A DNA stretch of 64,000 bases from Roridomyces roridus. Its lineage: Eukaryota; Basidiomycota; Agaricomycetes; Agaricales; Mycenaceae. The stretch spans positions 1,860,001 to 1,924,000 of the forward strand of contig JARKIF010000005.1 in the NCBI GenBank assembly GCA_029378245.1. The letters run 5' to 3'. Both the position numbers and the translations under genes were made by a program. The notes under the pieces were generated by a model, which was not told the DNA's origin, made no database searches, and saw nothing but the letters and a program-made list of their open reading frames with translations. Each line of letters opens with the position of its first letter. Position 1 is the first letter of the stretch. Shown here in pieces: positions 42,343 to 54,499 of the stretch.

Positions 42343-42903
42343 ACTAAACGCTATCCGCCCAACAGTGTCCTGCAGCACGTGATGTATTTCAAGCACGTGC
42401 AGAAGTGATGGGTCGCGCGTTCGAGTCAGGCCGGCGGCATATCAGCCAAACTCATGTTCCTTGTCTTCAAACTCCCAGAGGACCAATTTCTAGCAGCCGA
42501 TGGATATATATGTAATTTATCTGGATATTCTCAGAGTTACTTACCTCGCCTTTGGATGCTTTTCAGCCCTGGACTGGACTTGGGTTGTAATAAATTATAA
42601 TTCTACACATATGACATGATCAAAGGGGAATGGAGAGGTGCAATATGGTTGACAAGAGGGCCAAAAGGCCACGAAAAAAGTGGAAATGCGCACAACAGAT
42701 AGCTCTGGAACAGGTGGGAAAAAGTGCAAAAAGTGGTGGGCCGGGGTCTCGAACCAGGGCCACAAAAATGAAAGGCAATACAAGAAGGCACAATACCAGT
42801 AGACTAAACAGCTATTACAGGGAGGCAACGCTTCTAGTTGTGTCCGCGCCCCTGAGGCAGACATCACGTGCTGCAGGACACTGTTGGGCGGATAGCGTTT
42901 AGT
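42343..42903. mobile_element. Non-autonomous TIR DNA transposon (MITE-like), 561 bp
   Basis: The ends are perfect 43-bp inverted repeats: 42343-42385 (starting ACTAAACGCTATCCGC) and the reverse complement at 42861-42903. A 9-bp direct repeat GGGTGCAGT flanks both ends. No transposase frame is inside, so it needs an enzyme in trans. Nine-base duplications with long termini fit Mutator-like (MULE) transposition better than hAT (8) or mariner (TA). The interior is AT-rich in the middle, with two short Pol III B-box-like matches (near 42420 and 42748), probably chance. Perfect termini imply a recent insertion. It lies between the deaminase paralogues and does not enter either coding region. Confidence 0.9.
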
Positions 42904-42912
42904 GGGTGCAGT
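42904..42912. repeat. Target-site duplication of the TIR element, right
   Basis: GGGTGCAGT, matching 42334-42342. Confidence 0.9.
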
Positions 42913-42977
42913 CCACGTGAATTGATTTTTCATTTGACGCTGATCCAATCATTGATTCAGTGATCCGTGAGAAATCC

Positions 42978-45223
42978 CTAATACACAGGTCTTGGACCCA
43001 ACAGCTCCGCCGTAGCAGCTACGGCTATCGAATAGTCATGTTTCGGTGGCTCGTAACTTGAATCATCAAGAGGTGGAATCTGGTTTTGTACGAGTTGATC
43101 CACGGTTTGCAGAAGCCTCGCCTCCATTTCCAGAAGGATATCGGTTGGAAGCCAATGTGGGGCGACCCATGGCGTGAACCTCGTGTGATTTCCTGGGACT
43201 TTGATTTGCGGCCCCTTCTTAGAATTGATAATATCGGCGAGGAGGTGGCAGGCTGGGCAGCATTGCCCGGCAACTCCGACGGTTATGGTCTAGTATACCT
43301 CAATCAGCTACTCCCTCGTGAAAGATCAGATCGTACCATTGAGGAGAAATCATGCTCCTGTCGTCAAGATGAGTGCTGGAAGCCAGAGAAAAAAAAGAGG
43401 ATCGGATCACCGTGTACTCTTCCCGCAAAGCAGCAAACGCACTCGACACATTGGAGGGCTCCGATGGCTGCTGGGTTCTGTTCACCATTGAAGCCATGAT
43501 CCCGGCTTCACAATGCACCACTCCCTGTGTATTCACAGAAATGTCCGAGGGACGGAGTTGTTCCAGGAGTTTCGAAAGATGGGTAGTGGTCAATGGGTCC
43601 CATCCACCCACTTTCGCCCAACGTTTTGCGAGTTCTTGCCACCCATGAGAAGCAACTTCTTGGCGCGGGAGCTCCAGGAGCCGGAGATCGAGGTGGGCGG
43701 TCATCCTGAAGGCATTGTTTTGAACGAGGTGGCGTACTGATATTGGCCAAGCGGACAAGGCCGCAAAATGTCTGAAGAAGGAACATGAAAACGGGGGGAG
43801 GGCGGCAAAGATGCTAGCCTCTGAAAAATACTTGTGAGCATTTTCATCGGGTTCTGAATGAATAACGTACTGAGTGGTGGTACGCCCGTGGCAGCCGCGC
43901 CGTCGTCAAACTCTTCGTTATTGTCTTCTCCGTTATCTGCATGCGTCACTTGAATATAGCATCACTCGGCGCAATGCAGAAGACACATACACCGAGCTGT
44001 TAAAAGCGGGGGCATCTGGAATACAGCTCTATTGAAGCTGTTGAGAGGTCCCAGCCGTTCAACCAACAGAGATATCAGACCAAGATGCGCTTGCAGGAGC
44101 TGCGCAAGAACAGACCAATCCACTGGTTGGCCCTGTTCACTCTCCTTCCCTGCCTTCCCGATAACCTCAATAACCAAGGTACTCAGATGCCCCAGAGCTG
44201 CTGCCCACTTTGTCGCCGTATTCTGGGAAAACACAAAGGTATTGCTGCCATTCGGAGAGCGGTGTACTTCGGCTCTGGTAAGAGCATGCTCGATCAGAGT
44301 CTGGGGAGAAACGGGGATAGCATCTTCGCCCTTGATTTCGTTGGCAGCAGGTTGCCAAAGCTCGAGGGCTTCCAAGAGAGGTCTGAGATGGAGTGACCGC
44401 TGTTTGAGCTTGTCATAGCAGTTGGCAAGAACCCAGCCAATGACAGCAGACAGCGCTTTTTCCTGGTCCTCAACGCTGTCGGTGACCCCGAGAGTACTGG
44501 CATGGCGCAACAGCAAGGCGGTGCGCTCGGTGTATTTGCGTAAATCGTGTTGAAATACAAGTAATATAGGGTCAGGCTTTTCAGCGACCGCATTTTTACT
44601 GGAATGCATGATAAATGATAGATTCAAAATTCGGAGAGCAACTGACAAGAATTCCTCGATAAAATCTCGTTGCTCATTCTTCAGGTCTGGCCCAAATTCA
44701 AGGAGTGAGCAGGCTCCCTCGGATGCAACCGAGTCGGTGTCTAACGAAACGGAGTCTTGTGGGAGGACACTGAGACGATCAACAATGTTTTTCTCAGAGT
44801 TAAATCGGAGTGTACCTCGGTTCATTCGAGGGGGCGGAAAGGCTTCTGGAAAACAGTCAGCACCTCCTGCATAAAGATGATGCGGAAACCATACTTGGAG
44901 TCCGTGACAAGAACAGCTTTCATCATACGATTGACCTTGACGGGTCCCACCACTGCAGCGACCACACGCATACTCTCATGGGATCCACGGGTCAGAATTG
45001 TCGAGAGACGTGCCAGAAGACGAGCGAGTTGGTCTTGACCATAGTCTAACGGCCTGACTCCATTATACGGATCTGCGACGGAGTAGCTCGAATCTAGAAC
45101 AAATGGACCTTTTTTGGGCGGAAAGGTTTGCTTGTCCACCCATGCGAGACCGTCGCTCGAAAGGAGGTAGCTAAGATAGAGTATGGAATCCCGGGGTGAT
45201 ATATCTGGAGCGGCGTGCAGCAT
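42978..45223 (-). CDS. OTT_1508-like putative nucleic-acid deaminase, paralogue B
   Basis: Start MLHAAPDISPRDSILYLSYL (ATG 45223). The N-terminal half is helical and shared with the neighbour (LARLLARLSTILTRG, LLRHASTLG, VIGWVLANCYDKLKQRS, PLLEALELWQPAA, KWAAALGHLSTLVI). Then HLDLRLLELPRQEVASHGWQ and KVGGWDPLTTTHLSKLLEQL lead to VVHCEAGIMAS (His and Glu of the deaminase site), and after introns TITVGVAGQCCPACHLLADI (the paired Cys). The tail PWVAPHWLPTDILLEMEARL is conserved with paralogue A and ends at TAG 42978-42980. All expected zinc-ligand and Glu positions are present. The domain assignment is to the OTT_1508-like clade of the deaminase superfamily; substrate (DNA, RNA or nucleotide) is unknown. 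Confidence 0.75.
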
Positions 45224-45524
45224 GGTGGGATTCAGTTGAGAAAGGGTATACAGCCACTGGTAAATTTCCTGGATGTGTAGGGGAACGCAGCGGAGGATAG
45301 GAGTCAGATGAAAAGGGAACTGTGATCTGATGAAATCGGTACAAACATAGCCAAAGGCGGATCTAATCGTACCTTTCTGTTCTTGAATCTTCTCATCTCT
45401 GCTGTTCGACCGAGTCGAGCGAGCAGCACGCGGTCACTATAGGCACTCTGATTCTACCGCCGGAAATGCTAGAGAAGAGTATGGCCCAACAGTATGTTGT
45501 GAAATCCATAAGATTGGGAATGCT
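45224..45524. other. Intergenic
   Basis: 301 bp between the deaminase start and the TMEM19-like gene end; no feature seen. Confidence 0.5.
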
Positions 45525-46722
<1,198 letters not shown>

Positions 46723-47363
46723 TTGGTTAAGCAAGGGTTAAGCGAAAGACGCGGCCGCGTTTGATTCAACTTGTTTGGCGCCGGTTCGCTAATTGCGCGG
46801 ATCATTCATCACTCTTCGCTCTCTGCCGCTTTCTCAGTTGGCCTTGAGTCGGCCTCCCAAGACTTACAAGCCAAAAGTTCGGTCAGCGCCCAACCAAACA
46901 CTCCACTGGCTCCTGTGCAATGATATCCCGAAATTTTCGCCCGTTCTCGCCCGTTACTTACCTTGTACCGCAGAATTTCGGTTCCTGTAGACCCATCGCA
47001 TTGCCCTCGTATCGAGCTCTTAATAGCCACTGGCCCACTCCGCCCGATTCCCGACTGCTACAAGTTTCACCTGCATTGAATTAGATCTGTCTACGTGTAC
47101 ACTGTAACACAGCTGCGTGGCGAGTTCAAATCCAGACGTTTTCTCGGCCTAGCCAGGCTTTTGATTTCCACCGTCGCTTTTCTTGAGAGTAGAAATAAGT
47201 ACTGTCTGTTCTGTGGCTAGCTGAGGAAACCGAAATCCCAGATTTCTTATCAGATAATCATTTTCATCTTCCCGGCGACAACATCACTGTTCCGTTGCTT
47301 TCTCCTTCCTTGGCTGCGCCAGCAAATCCTCAGTTTTTCGTCCTACCGCCCTTCTGTTCCACA
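46723..47363. other. Divergent promoter region
   Basis: 641 bp between divergent starts of the TMEM19-like and dehydrogenase genes. No conserved frame. Confidence 0.5.
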
Positions 47364-48944
47364 ATGTCCGACGATGGTTCTCCGCTCATGGATGACCTCG
47401 ACATCGACCTCTTTGTCAAAGTGTTCGCCCAGACGGGCTTCAGTGCGTCCTTCATCCGAGGCCGCTGCATCCATTAATCGCCATCCCCAGGTCCTTTCTT
47501 TATAATGCTCATTCCCACATTCTACATCTTCCAAGGAGCGAAAATCACCGATTCGATAGTCGTCTATTCGGCCGCATACTTGGTTGTTGTGTGCGCTTTC
47601 TGTACAATTATTCACCGCTCTCCCGACAAGAACTCCTTTACCGATGCATTCCAGGGTCCATCAAGTGGATTTCGCGTCTGTATAGCAATCAGGGGAACCT
47701 CTTCTATTCCCCTCAGCCGTTCGAATGGGGCGACCAGATCGTGGTCATCACCGGCGGCAAGTATTTGCTTGCCTTGATCTCGCAGCAGTAGGTTAATCTA
47801 CAAATAGGCTCCTCTGGTGTGGGTGAGCTGCTGGCCAACACCCTTGCGGTTAAAAGCGTCACTGTGGTCGTTCTTGACGTCAAACCGATCCGGTCGGAGA
47901 ACTGTACGTGGTCAATAATCCATGGGCATGAGGCTGAAAGGTTGCAGACAACATCTCGTATTACAAGTGCGACGTATCCAAGTGGGAGGAGGTCGAGGCA
48001 GTCTCCAAGCAGATCATCGAGGAGGTGCGGCACTTCATCTTTCCGAGAACTGCTGTTCATATTGCGTCCAGATTGGACAGCCTACAGTTCTCGTTAACAA
48101 CGCTGGCGTTGTGCAGGGAAAGCTCTTACTTGACCTGTCGCCCGAAGATGTCCAACAGTGCGTGTCTTGTATTGCTCGATGCGTGAATTAACCTGGAGCA
48201 GGACCTTTGGCGTCAACACCTTGTCGCATTTCTGGACTCTGAAAGCGTTCCTTCCCGGCATGATTGAGAAAAAGAAGGGCCATATCGTGCGTCGGAATCA
48301 GCCAGCCAAGCAAGTAATCTAGAGCTCTTCGCAGGTCACGATGGCTTCTGTCATGGGCATCCACGGTGTAGCGCAAATGAGTAGGTTTATGCGTATGGGC
48401 TGACCGCGCTCCCGCCGCTGACATCCCCGTACAGCTGATTACTGTGCCTCCAAAGCAGCGCTCATAAATCTTAACCGGTCGCTCAGGTCCGAGCTCGACA
48501 AACGGTAACACCGCGCAGCAGCACTCGTCGCTTCCATACTCAAGCTTCCTTAGATACAAGACGCCCGGAATCCGCACTACGCTCGTCTGCCCGGGACACA
48601 TCCACACCGCCCTCTTCTCCACGCTGAACATGTCGAATCAATTCTGGTTCCCGACTCTGCACCCGATCGCCATAGTCAAGCGGGTCATCCAGGCGCTCGA
48701 TGAGACCCATTCGCAGACGATCTACCTTCCCTTCTACGTCCACTTCACTCCGCTGCTTCAGTTGCTGCCGGATTGGTTTACCGATCTTGCGAATTGGGTG
48801 CGTATCAGCCTTGGTCGTCGCAATGTCGGTGCTGATAGGATGCAACAGGTAACGAATGCGGACTTTGCGATGAAAGATTTCGTCAAAATGTCGGGCCGGC
48901 GGGAGGAAGAGGGTCCAGCGCCGTCTGCAGCAAAACTACGCTGA
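47364..48944 (+). CDS. Short-chain dehydrogenase/reductase, membrane-associated
   Basis: NAD(P)-dependent oxidoreductase of the retinol-dehydrogenase-like SDR group. The N-terminal hydrophobic segments (FFIMLIPTFYIFQG, SIVVYSAAYLVVVCAFW) suggest ER or lipid-droplet attachment. Cofactor motif VVITGGSSGVGELLA, assembled across a GC-AG intron (47757-47807, donor GCAAGT); then YKCDVSKWEEVEAV, LVNNAGVVQGKLLLDLS, FGVNTLSHFWTLKAFLPGM, HIVTMASVMGIHG with the catalytic YCASKAALINLNRSLRSEL, and LVCPGHIHTALF. It ends AAKLR at TGA 48942-48944. The Asn, Ser, Tyr and Lys positions are all present. Introns near 47440-47490, 47605-47655 and four more keep frame. The substrate is likely a lipid or sterol alcohol, unproven. 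Confidence 0.9.
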
Positions 48945-49221
48945 TGGATTAGACTGCTGGCAGGTGTAATTATTGTTTAATATGGATCATGGTTTCGTGG
49001 GATGCTCGGACCGTGCTAGAGCCCTTTGTCGTCGGGGTCCTCACAAGGTTGTCGCGTCGGTGCCCACCCCTGGCCGGCGTAATTGAATTCTGGGTCCGAG
49101 GAGATTGATCTACAAAGCGGACAAAGCGTACGACTCTTTGAATGAGAAGCGGTCGCTTTGGGATTGCTGTGGCTTTGTTTGATCGAGGGTCCGCACAAGG
49201 CTTGTCCCGGGACTACCATCA

Positions 49222-51314
49222 ATGGCCTTTAAAGAGGACTGTCCCATTGTTATGCTCGACCCACCTCCTCCCATGTTTTCTGCTGCTCTCTCCAACGTCC
49301 TTGCCTTTGGCAGGAGCCTCTTCGTCGGCAGTCTGCCAACGATGCCCACATTCCCCGTCCGACGCGACGATGTCGATCAAGACGCGCTCTCCCCGACCTC
49401 TTCGACGCGTCAACCATTGCGGACACGGACCACTTCGCTCAAAGGACTACCGACCTGTCGTCCACAGACTTGCATCGTCACCGTTGTCTCCTCTAGCCCG
49501 ACTCTTAGCGCCACGGCGTCTATTCAACGCCCACATCGCCTCAGTGTCCCCATCTTCGTTGCCACACACAGTACTATCGAGGAAGATAATAAGGCCACCA
49601 GCCTGCCAACAGTGCGTACGTTCGCGATCATTGTGTTACAGCCGCTGAGACGCGGACAGAGCGGAATCACTATTCCACGCCCTCGCGACGCGTCAGAACG
49701 CGCCCACGATGCCCAACAACGCCACTCGATCGAGGCAGAGCCTCAGGAGGCCGAGTGCTCCGAATTATATGACGCACACCTCGAAAATCAAATCCTTCAA
49801 AAGTGGGAGCATGACGGCGCCACCGTGAGTTGCCATGCCCCACATTTTTTCTTTTCTTGTCCACTCAACCTCTCGTGCGCAGACGGAGTCTAGCGAGGTC
49901 GGATGCGAGGTTCAAGAGTCGCTATCAACATCCTTTGTTGACACTGTCGTCATCCAGCCCCTAGCCGCCACAACGCCGCACTTTGTCCAGGCCTCCGCGG
50001 AGGAAACCTGGAACGACGTTCCGGACTGTTACTCGCTTCCTCCCGCCCTTTCGTCTCGCGAGGTTTATGCCAGCCAGTTCCAAATCCCTGTTGCCGTGTT
50101 CAGTCCTTCCGTGTTTATCTCATCAGTGAGTCTGCATCTCGCTTGCCTAGAGTGTAAGCTGAGATGGCCTCTATAGGTGCAACTGCTGTCTCCAGCCGCC
50201 CAGAGAGACGCCCTCCAGACTGTGGTACGTTGATCAGGCACGCCTCCATTCGTCACCTCATGTCCGACAGGCGTATGTCGCATGCCAAGAGGCCGTTGGC
50301 CTACGCAATTATTATGACCACCCCGATATCCTCGCCAAACTGGATATGGCCTACGTCTGGACACACGAGTCGGACCCGCTCCTCGAGTTTCTGCGCAACT
50401 GCCATTCGATGGTCGCCGTCTACCATTCTGAACACCCTTTCTTCGGCGTCCCGCACATTGTTATCTCATCACCGCTCTCTGAGGAGCCTTGGGAACCCAT
50501 TCTACCCGAACAAGACGAAAATTCCCTGCATGTCCCGAGGTGGACATATCTCCAGGAACCAGAAGAGGGTGATGAGCAGGACATTGACGACGATGGGTAT
50601 GCTGCCGAGTCGGAGCTGGCGTGGTCAGAGTCTGAGACGGAACCGGAGGAGGCACGCACACCATCCCCGCCTTCCTGGCCAGTCGCGCTTCCCAGCACAG
50701 TCGACCGAGTGCAGGACTTGTTTGAGGATGATGACGATTGCTCCAGCGACGTTCCCTCGGTGACCGAAGCCCGTTTCCGCCACGCATGGCTCCTTGACGA
50801 GGACGACGAGGACTATGCGACGCCCCGGCCTTACACCCGTCGTGCACACATATCCCGCCCGCACTCGCATCTCAGCTTCCGCAAGACTCTGTCTGACATC
50901 ACCGAGACCTCCCCCGAAGACACATATCGACCTCTACCCCCGGATTACAAGTCGTCGTGGACATGCTCTCCACAGCTACCCGCTACCCCGGTTAGCGACT
51001 CGGAATCGTTTTACACAGACGCGCGCGAGCGGGTTGATGGCACGGAAACCGACCAGTCGCATTATGTCGACGCCCCCGAGACGGATATGGACAACTACAA
51101 GTCCTCGGACGATGATGCCCATCGGACGAGGGCAAACGCTGTCCCCCGGCCTTCTTGCGATATTTTCCTCAATGCGGGGTCTGATTCCGATGTATCACCC
51201 ATCGTTGCGACCCCTCATTGTAAACTCCCGAGTACCCCGGCACGGAAATTCGACTGGTCGGATAGCCTGGATTCTGACGACCTCGGGAGTCCGTATTTTG
51301 ACGATGGGCCGTAG
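49222..51314 (+). CDS. Hypothetical acidic protein
   Basis: Not recognised. Start MAFKEDCPIVMLDPPPPMF (49222). Exon one is Ser/Thr/Pro-rich and ends KWEHDGAT before GTGAGT (about 49825). The following exons read TESSEVGCEVQESLSTSF, AEETWNDVPDCYSLPPALS, VQLLSPAAQRDALQTV and AYVACQEAVGLRNYYDHPDI, with clean GT-AG edges. The main exon includes MAYVWTHESDPLLEFLRNCH then long acidic tracts (EPEEGDEQDIDDDG, LDEDDEDYATPRPY) and SDSESFYTDARER. It ends GSPYFDDGP at TAG 51312. Most of the protein should be disordered. The VWTHESDPLLEFL block looks like the best-ordered part. Confidence 0.68.
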
Positions 51315-51878
51315 ACGGTGGTTGGGACGTACCCCTCCCTAACGACTTTCTGTCGTCCGACGCGATGCATATTTTCCTGCATCCCGTCGCTACCTTTTTC
51401 TCTGGTTATGGATCTGGGCCTTTTGTGCCTCTTGCCAGCCACCATCAGAGCATGCACGCAGCACGCAGCTGTTTCTTGCGCGTGCGCTCTTCCCTCTCCC
51501 CTCCCTCCCTCGCCAACCTCCCTCCGGACCTCGCTCGCAAATGTATTTTCCTAGTTTGTACCCTACTGTATTATATTGGAACGGCATGTACTTGTACATT
51601 ATCTACGCACTTCTCGTATTGCAATGGACATTGGCTTCTGTTCGAAGCGTACAGAGTTTGGCTTTCGAATCCGAAGCACTGAACCCCTCTCTCTACCGGT
51701 CCTTTGCCCTCCGAATGTTAAAGTGTTTTCATCCCCGGTCCCGGCTTTCTTGGCTCGATAGCAGGACGATTAAGCAAATTACCAAGTAACCGTGCAAGAT
51801 GGATTCAAACAACAGCGATGCGGGATGTATGTACATGCGAGAGTGTCAAAAAAAAAGGTATAAAAACGATGAAAACTA
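51315..51878. other. Intergenic between convergent genes
   Basis: 564 bp of pyrimidine-rich then AT-rich sequence holding the two 3' ends; no gene seen. Confidence 0.5.
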
Positions 51879-52835
51879 CTATGGAGCGAGTGAATCCGTG
51901 GCGGCGTCCTCGCCAGATGCGTACATCGCAAACACCTGGTCCTTGAGCACGGGATAGAACAAGCTCGTTGGAGGCTCTGTGGGGTGCTCGGGAGCCTCGG
52001 TGGGTTTCTGCGGGCGGACGAGGTCGAGGGGCGGCCCGGGGATGCGTTGGAGGATAAAGTTTGGTGGGGACAAGATGCCCATAGGGGACATCCTACCCTC
52101 TTCCTCGTTGAACGTGACGTCTGGGAGGTCGTCAAAGTCGTATTCGGGGTCAGAATGTGAGGAGGATGAGGAGGAGGAGTGGGGAGAGGAGGGGCGGATT
52201 GGCGTGCGCACGAGGCGCTTGAGTTGAGAAGGTCTGGGGGTCTGCGAGGAGGGTAAAGGTGTCGATGGAGGGAGCAGCTGGCTGCTGGTGCTAGGCTCTG
52301 CCTCGGCACGCGCTAACCATTCATAGGAATGGACACGAGGTTTCGGGGACATCTCGAGACGCATCGCAAGCGGCGATATCAAGGGCAAGTCTGGCGGAGC
52401 TGGTAGGGGTCGAATAGGTGGGCGTGGTTCCCAGCCTGGGAGTAGCTTGCCGCGATCTCGCAAGTCCACCTGGCAGCCAAGCAAGGCAGAGTGGTCGCGT
52501 TCGAGATGGCGGACAAGGTCCCTCTCCTTGAGAAATCTCTGGTATTCCGCCGCGCAATTGGCGAATGGGCAAGGAAGGGCGACCAGTTTCATGTGTGAGG
52601 ACTCGACATGCATCTTCAAGTCGGCCGCAGACTTGAATTTACTCCCGCTGCATTTGCTCAAGAGACATCTGTAGAACGTGCCCCCGCTCGAGGTCTGTGG
52701 TACACTTAGCACGGAGCGTCTAAAAAGTAAATTCACAAACCTTCCGTTTCGCGCTATGCTTCTTGACTGAATGCATACCAAACGCTTTCCAGCAACACAG
52801 TTGTTGTCCACAGCTAATGCCTCGTTCAGCGTCAT
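51879..52835 (-). CDS. C2H2-like zinc-finger protein (two fingers)
   Basis: Possible DNA- or RNA-binding protein. Start MTLNEALAVDNNCVAGKRL (ATG 52835). A likely intron beginning GTTTGTGAA and ending CCACAG removes the hydrophobic NLLFRRSVLSV stretch. Two Cys/His units follow: CLLSKCSGSKFKSAADLKMH (Cys-x4-Cys ... His-x4-His) and CPFANCAAEYQRFLKERDLV with RHLERDH. The linker-rich C-terminal half is Pro/Ser-rich, with an acidic patch (PEYDFDDLPDVTFNEEEG) and ends AATDSLAP. The finger spacing is atypical but keeps all eight ligands. Function unknown. Confidence 0.72.
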   Translation of the reverse strand: MTLNEALAVDNNCVAGKRLVCIQSRSIARNGRFVNLLFRRSVLSVPQTSSGGTFYRCLLSKCSGSKFKSAADLKMHVESSHMKLVALPCPFANCAAEYQRFLKERDLVRHLERDHSALLGCQVDLRDRGKLLPGWEPRPPIRPLPAPPDLPLISPLAMRLEMSPKPRVHSYEWLARAEAEPSTSSQLLPPSTPLPSSQTPRPSQLKRLVRTPIRPSSPHSSSSSSSHSDPEYDFDDLPDVTFNEEEGRMSPMGILSPPNFILQRIPGPPLDLVRPQKPTEAPEHPTEPPTSLFYPVLKDQVFAMYASGEDAATDSLAP

Positions 52836-53286
52836 GTAGATCCCGCGGCAGACTTGACCTACGATTGTGAGCCGCGCTTTTCACCCTGCCCCTGCGAGAC
52901 TGGGGTTGGCGCGTCGCACCGAATCGGAAACAAAGTGAGCTTGGCGAGGTCAACTACGGTCTCTGCAGAGATGATGACCGTGTCTGGAAGACCCATTCCG
53001 TGCCGATAAAGGTCGACAAGCGTCGGGCGTCGTTAGAGCATGATCTCGTCGCGTCTGGGAGAGAGCAGAATTGGATTGCCAAATGTGGCGCGCGATTGAT
53101 CGTCGGTAATAAATTTCTTTCGACCTCGAAGGATTGCACTCCGAGAATACTACACGCGATGATGCACTCTCTCAAATGTCCAACTCAGAGACATGGAAAT
53201 ACAGCTTTCGGAATACGTCGACATCACGCACACGCACAATCGAGATATCAAAAAAGAGCAATGCAATGGATGTACACAAAAAAAAA
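52836..53286. other. Intergenic
   Basis: 451 bp: promoter of the zinc-finger gene and 3' flank of eS21; no other feature seen. Confidence 0.5.
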
Positions 53287-53693
53287 TTACTTCTGGTACG
53301 ACCATACATTTCTCAGCACTACGAACAGAGGTTAGAGGATACACCAAACAAGTAAGAAAGCGACGCACATCCCGCCTTGGTTGCGAGTCTGTTGATAGAG
53401 TCGTCGCTCTCGCCCTGGGACCGGACCTGGCCAGAAAGCGCAAAGGTGGTGGAGGTGGAGAGAGCACGGCCGTTGGCATCGACGTCTACGACGTTAATCT
53501 GGACCGAGGCGTGGTCTTTTGAGGTGATGAGGCGGTCTGTCGGGACGAGTGTCAATATTTGGAGACAGTTTTTTGAGGGAACGGACTAGTCGCGGCGCAT
53601 TTGCGGGGGACGTAAAGGTCGACGAGAACACCCTGTAGGACGATGAGCGGGAGGACGGGGAGCTGCAGGCAGACTTGCCTGGTCGTTTTCCAT
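53287..53693 (-). CDS. RPS21: 40S ribosomal protein S21 (eS21)
   Basis: Small-subunit ribosomal protein, 86 residues when spliced, like the 87 of yeast. Exon 1 is only MENDQ (15 nt), followed by a GC-AG intron (53633-53678, donor CAG|GCAAGT). Exon 2 reads [16 protein letters not shown] up to an A, intron GTCCGT...CGACAG, then [16 protein letters not shown] and [20 protein letters not shown]. The last intron (GTGCGT...CGTAG) leads to [11 protein letters not shown] and TAA at 53289-53287. Every block matches the family in order. The tiny first exon and GC donor sit at the translation start, so this intron's splicing controls whether the protein can be made. Confidence 0.95.
53633..53678 (-). 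other. GC-AG intron after the 15-nt first exon of eS21
   Basis: Donor GCAAGT, acceptor CTACAG, 46 nt. The join [13 protein letters not shown] matches eS21 N-termini. Confidence 0.85.
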
Positions 53694-54499
53694 TTTGGCG
53701 GCGAGGTAGAGAGAAGGTGAAGCGTGGGACTGTCACTACAGTTGTGACTTGTGGGTGATTGTTGATCGCCGACCTGTTGCCAACCACTCCTTGCTCCCGA
53801 CTCTCATCTTCCAATGCATGAATTTTCGACATCTTCCTCACTCTCTTTCTCTCACCACACGATCCTTAAATTGTCTTGATAGGAGGACCTCGCGTCCTCA
53901 GCAGCCTTTCCGCTGTCTACTATCAATAGTGAGTCAACATCGTGTAAAATCAAGCCTTGTGTATGGTTGGTCTGTGCTCGTTCTGAGCTCACACCTCTCC
54001 CCCATGCTCCTGGCGTTGCCTCCGCGGTCGATGATGTACATATCCAAGTGACATTTGTCTCCTCCGCACTCCTGGCGCACACGTGTACCGTACCTTTTTT
54101 TTTTACTACAATGTATGCTAGTGACGTGCTGCAGAAAAAAAAAATGATTATTATGTGTCCCGGAACCGTTTCAGTGCAACAGCGAAGCACTTCTAGTCGC
54201 TCGAACGTGGGGCTTCTTTCGGATTTGGAGCAACGCTGCTACCTAATAAGCTTTGACCCTGGGTTCTCGACGTGATAAATTCCCATGCAAAAAATCCAGG
54301 ACTGAAAGAAAATTGCAGGGAATGGAGTGCTCACCTGGACAAAGAGAATTGAAAGACGCGTCGATACGCGTCGAAAAAGTGGCGAAGACAGAGCAAAGGA
54401 TGTAAACCGTGGCGGATCGTCAATTGTGGCTGCTTCCGAATATGGATTCTCAGATTTGATGGACAGAGGTGGTCCGCTCTTCTTTTTCTACCCTCTTCT
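53694..54499. other. Promoter side of eS21 and intergenic
   Basis: About 800 bp with T and A homopolymers near 54098-54145. Frames here have no conserved content; I see no gene. Confidence 0.45.

Noticed and set aside
42415..42760. tRNA-derived SINE inside the MITE (two B-box-like matches)
   Set aside because: No A-box at proper spacing and the two matches are in opposite orientation; the TIR/TSD structure explains the element better.
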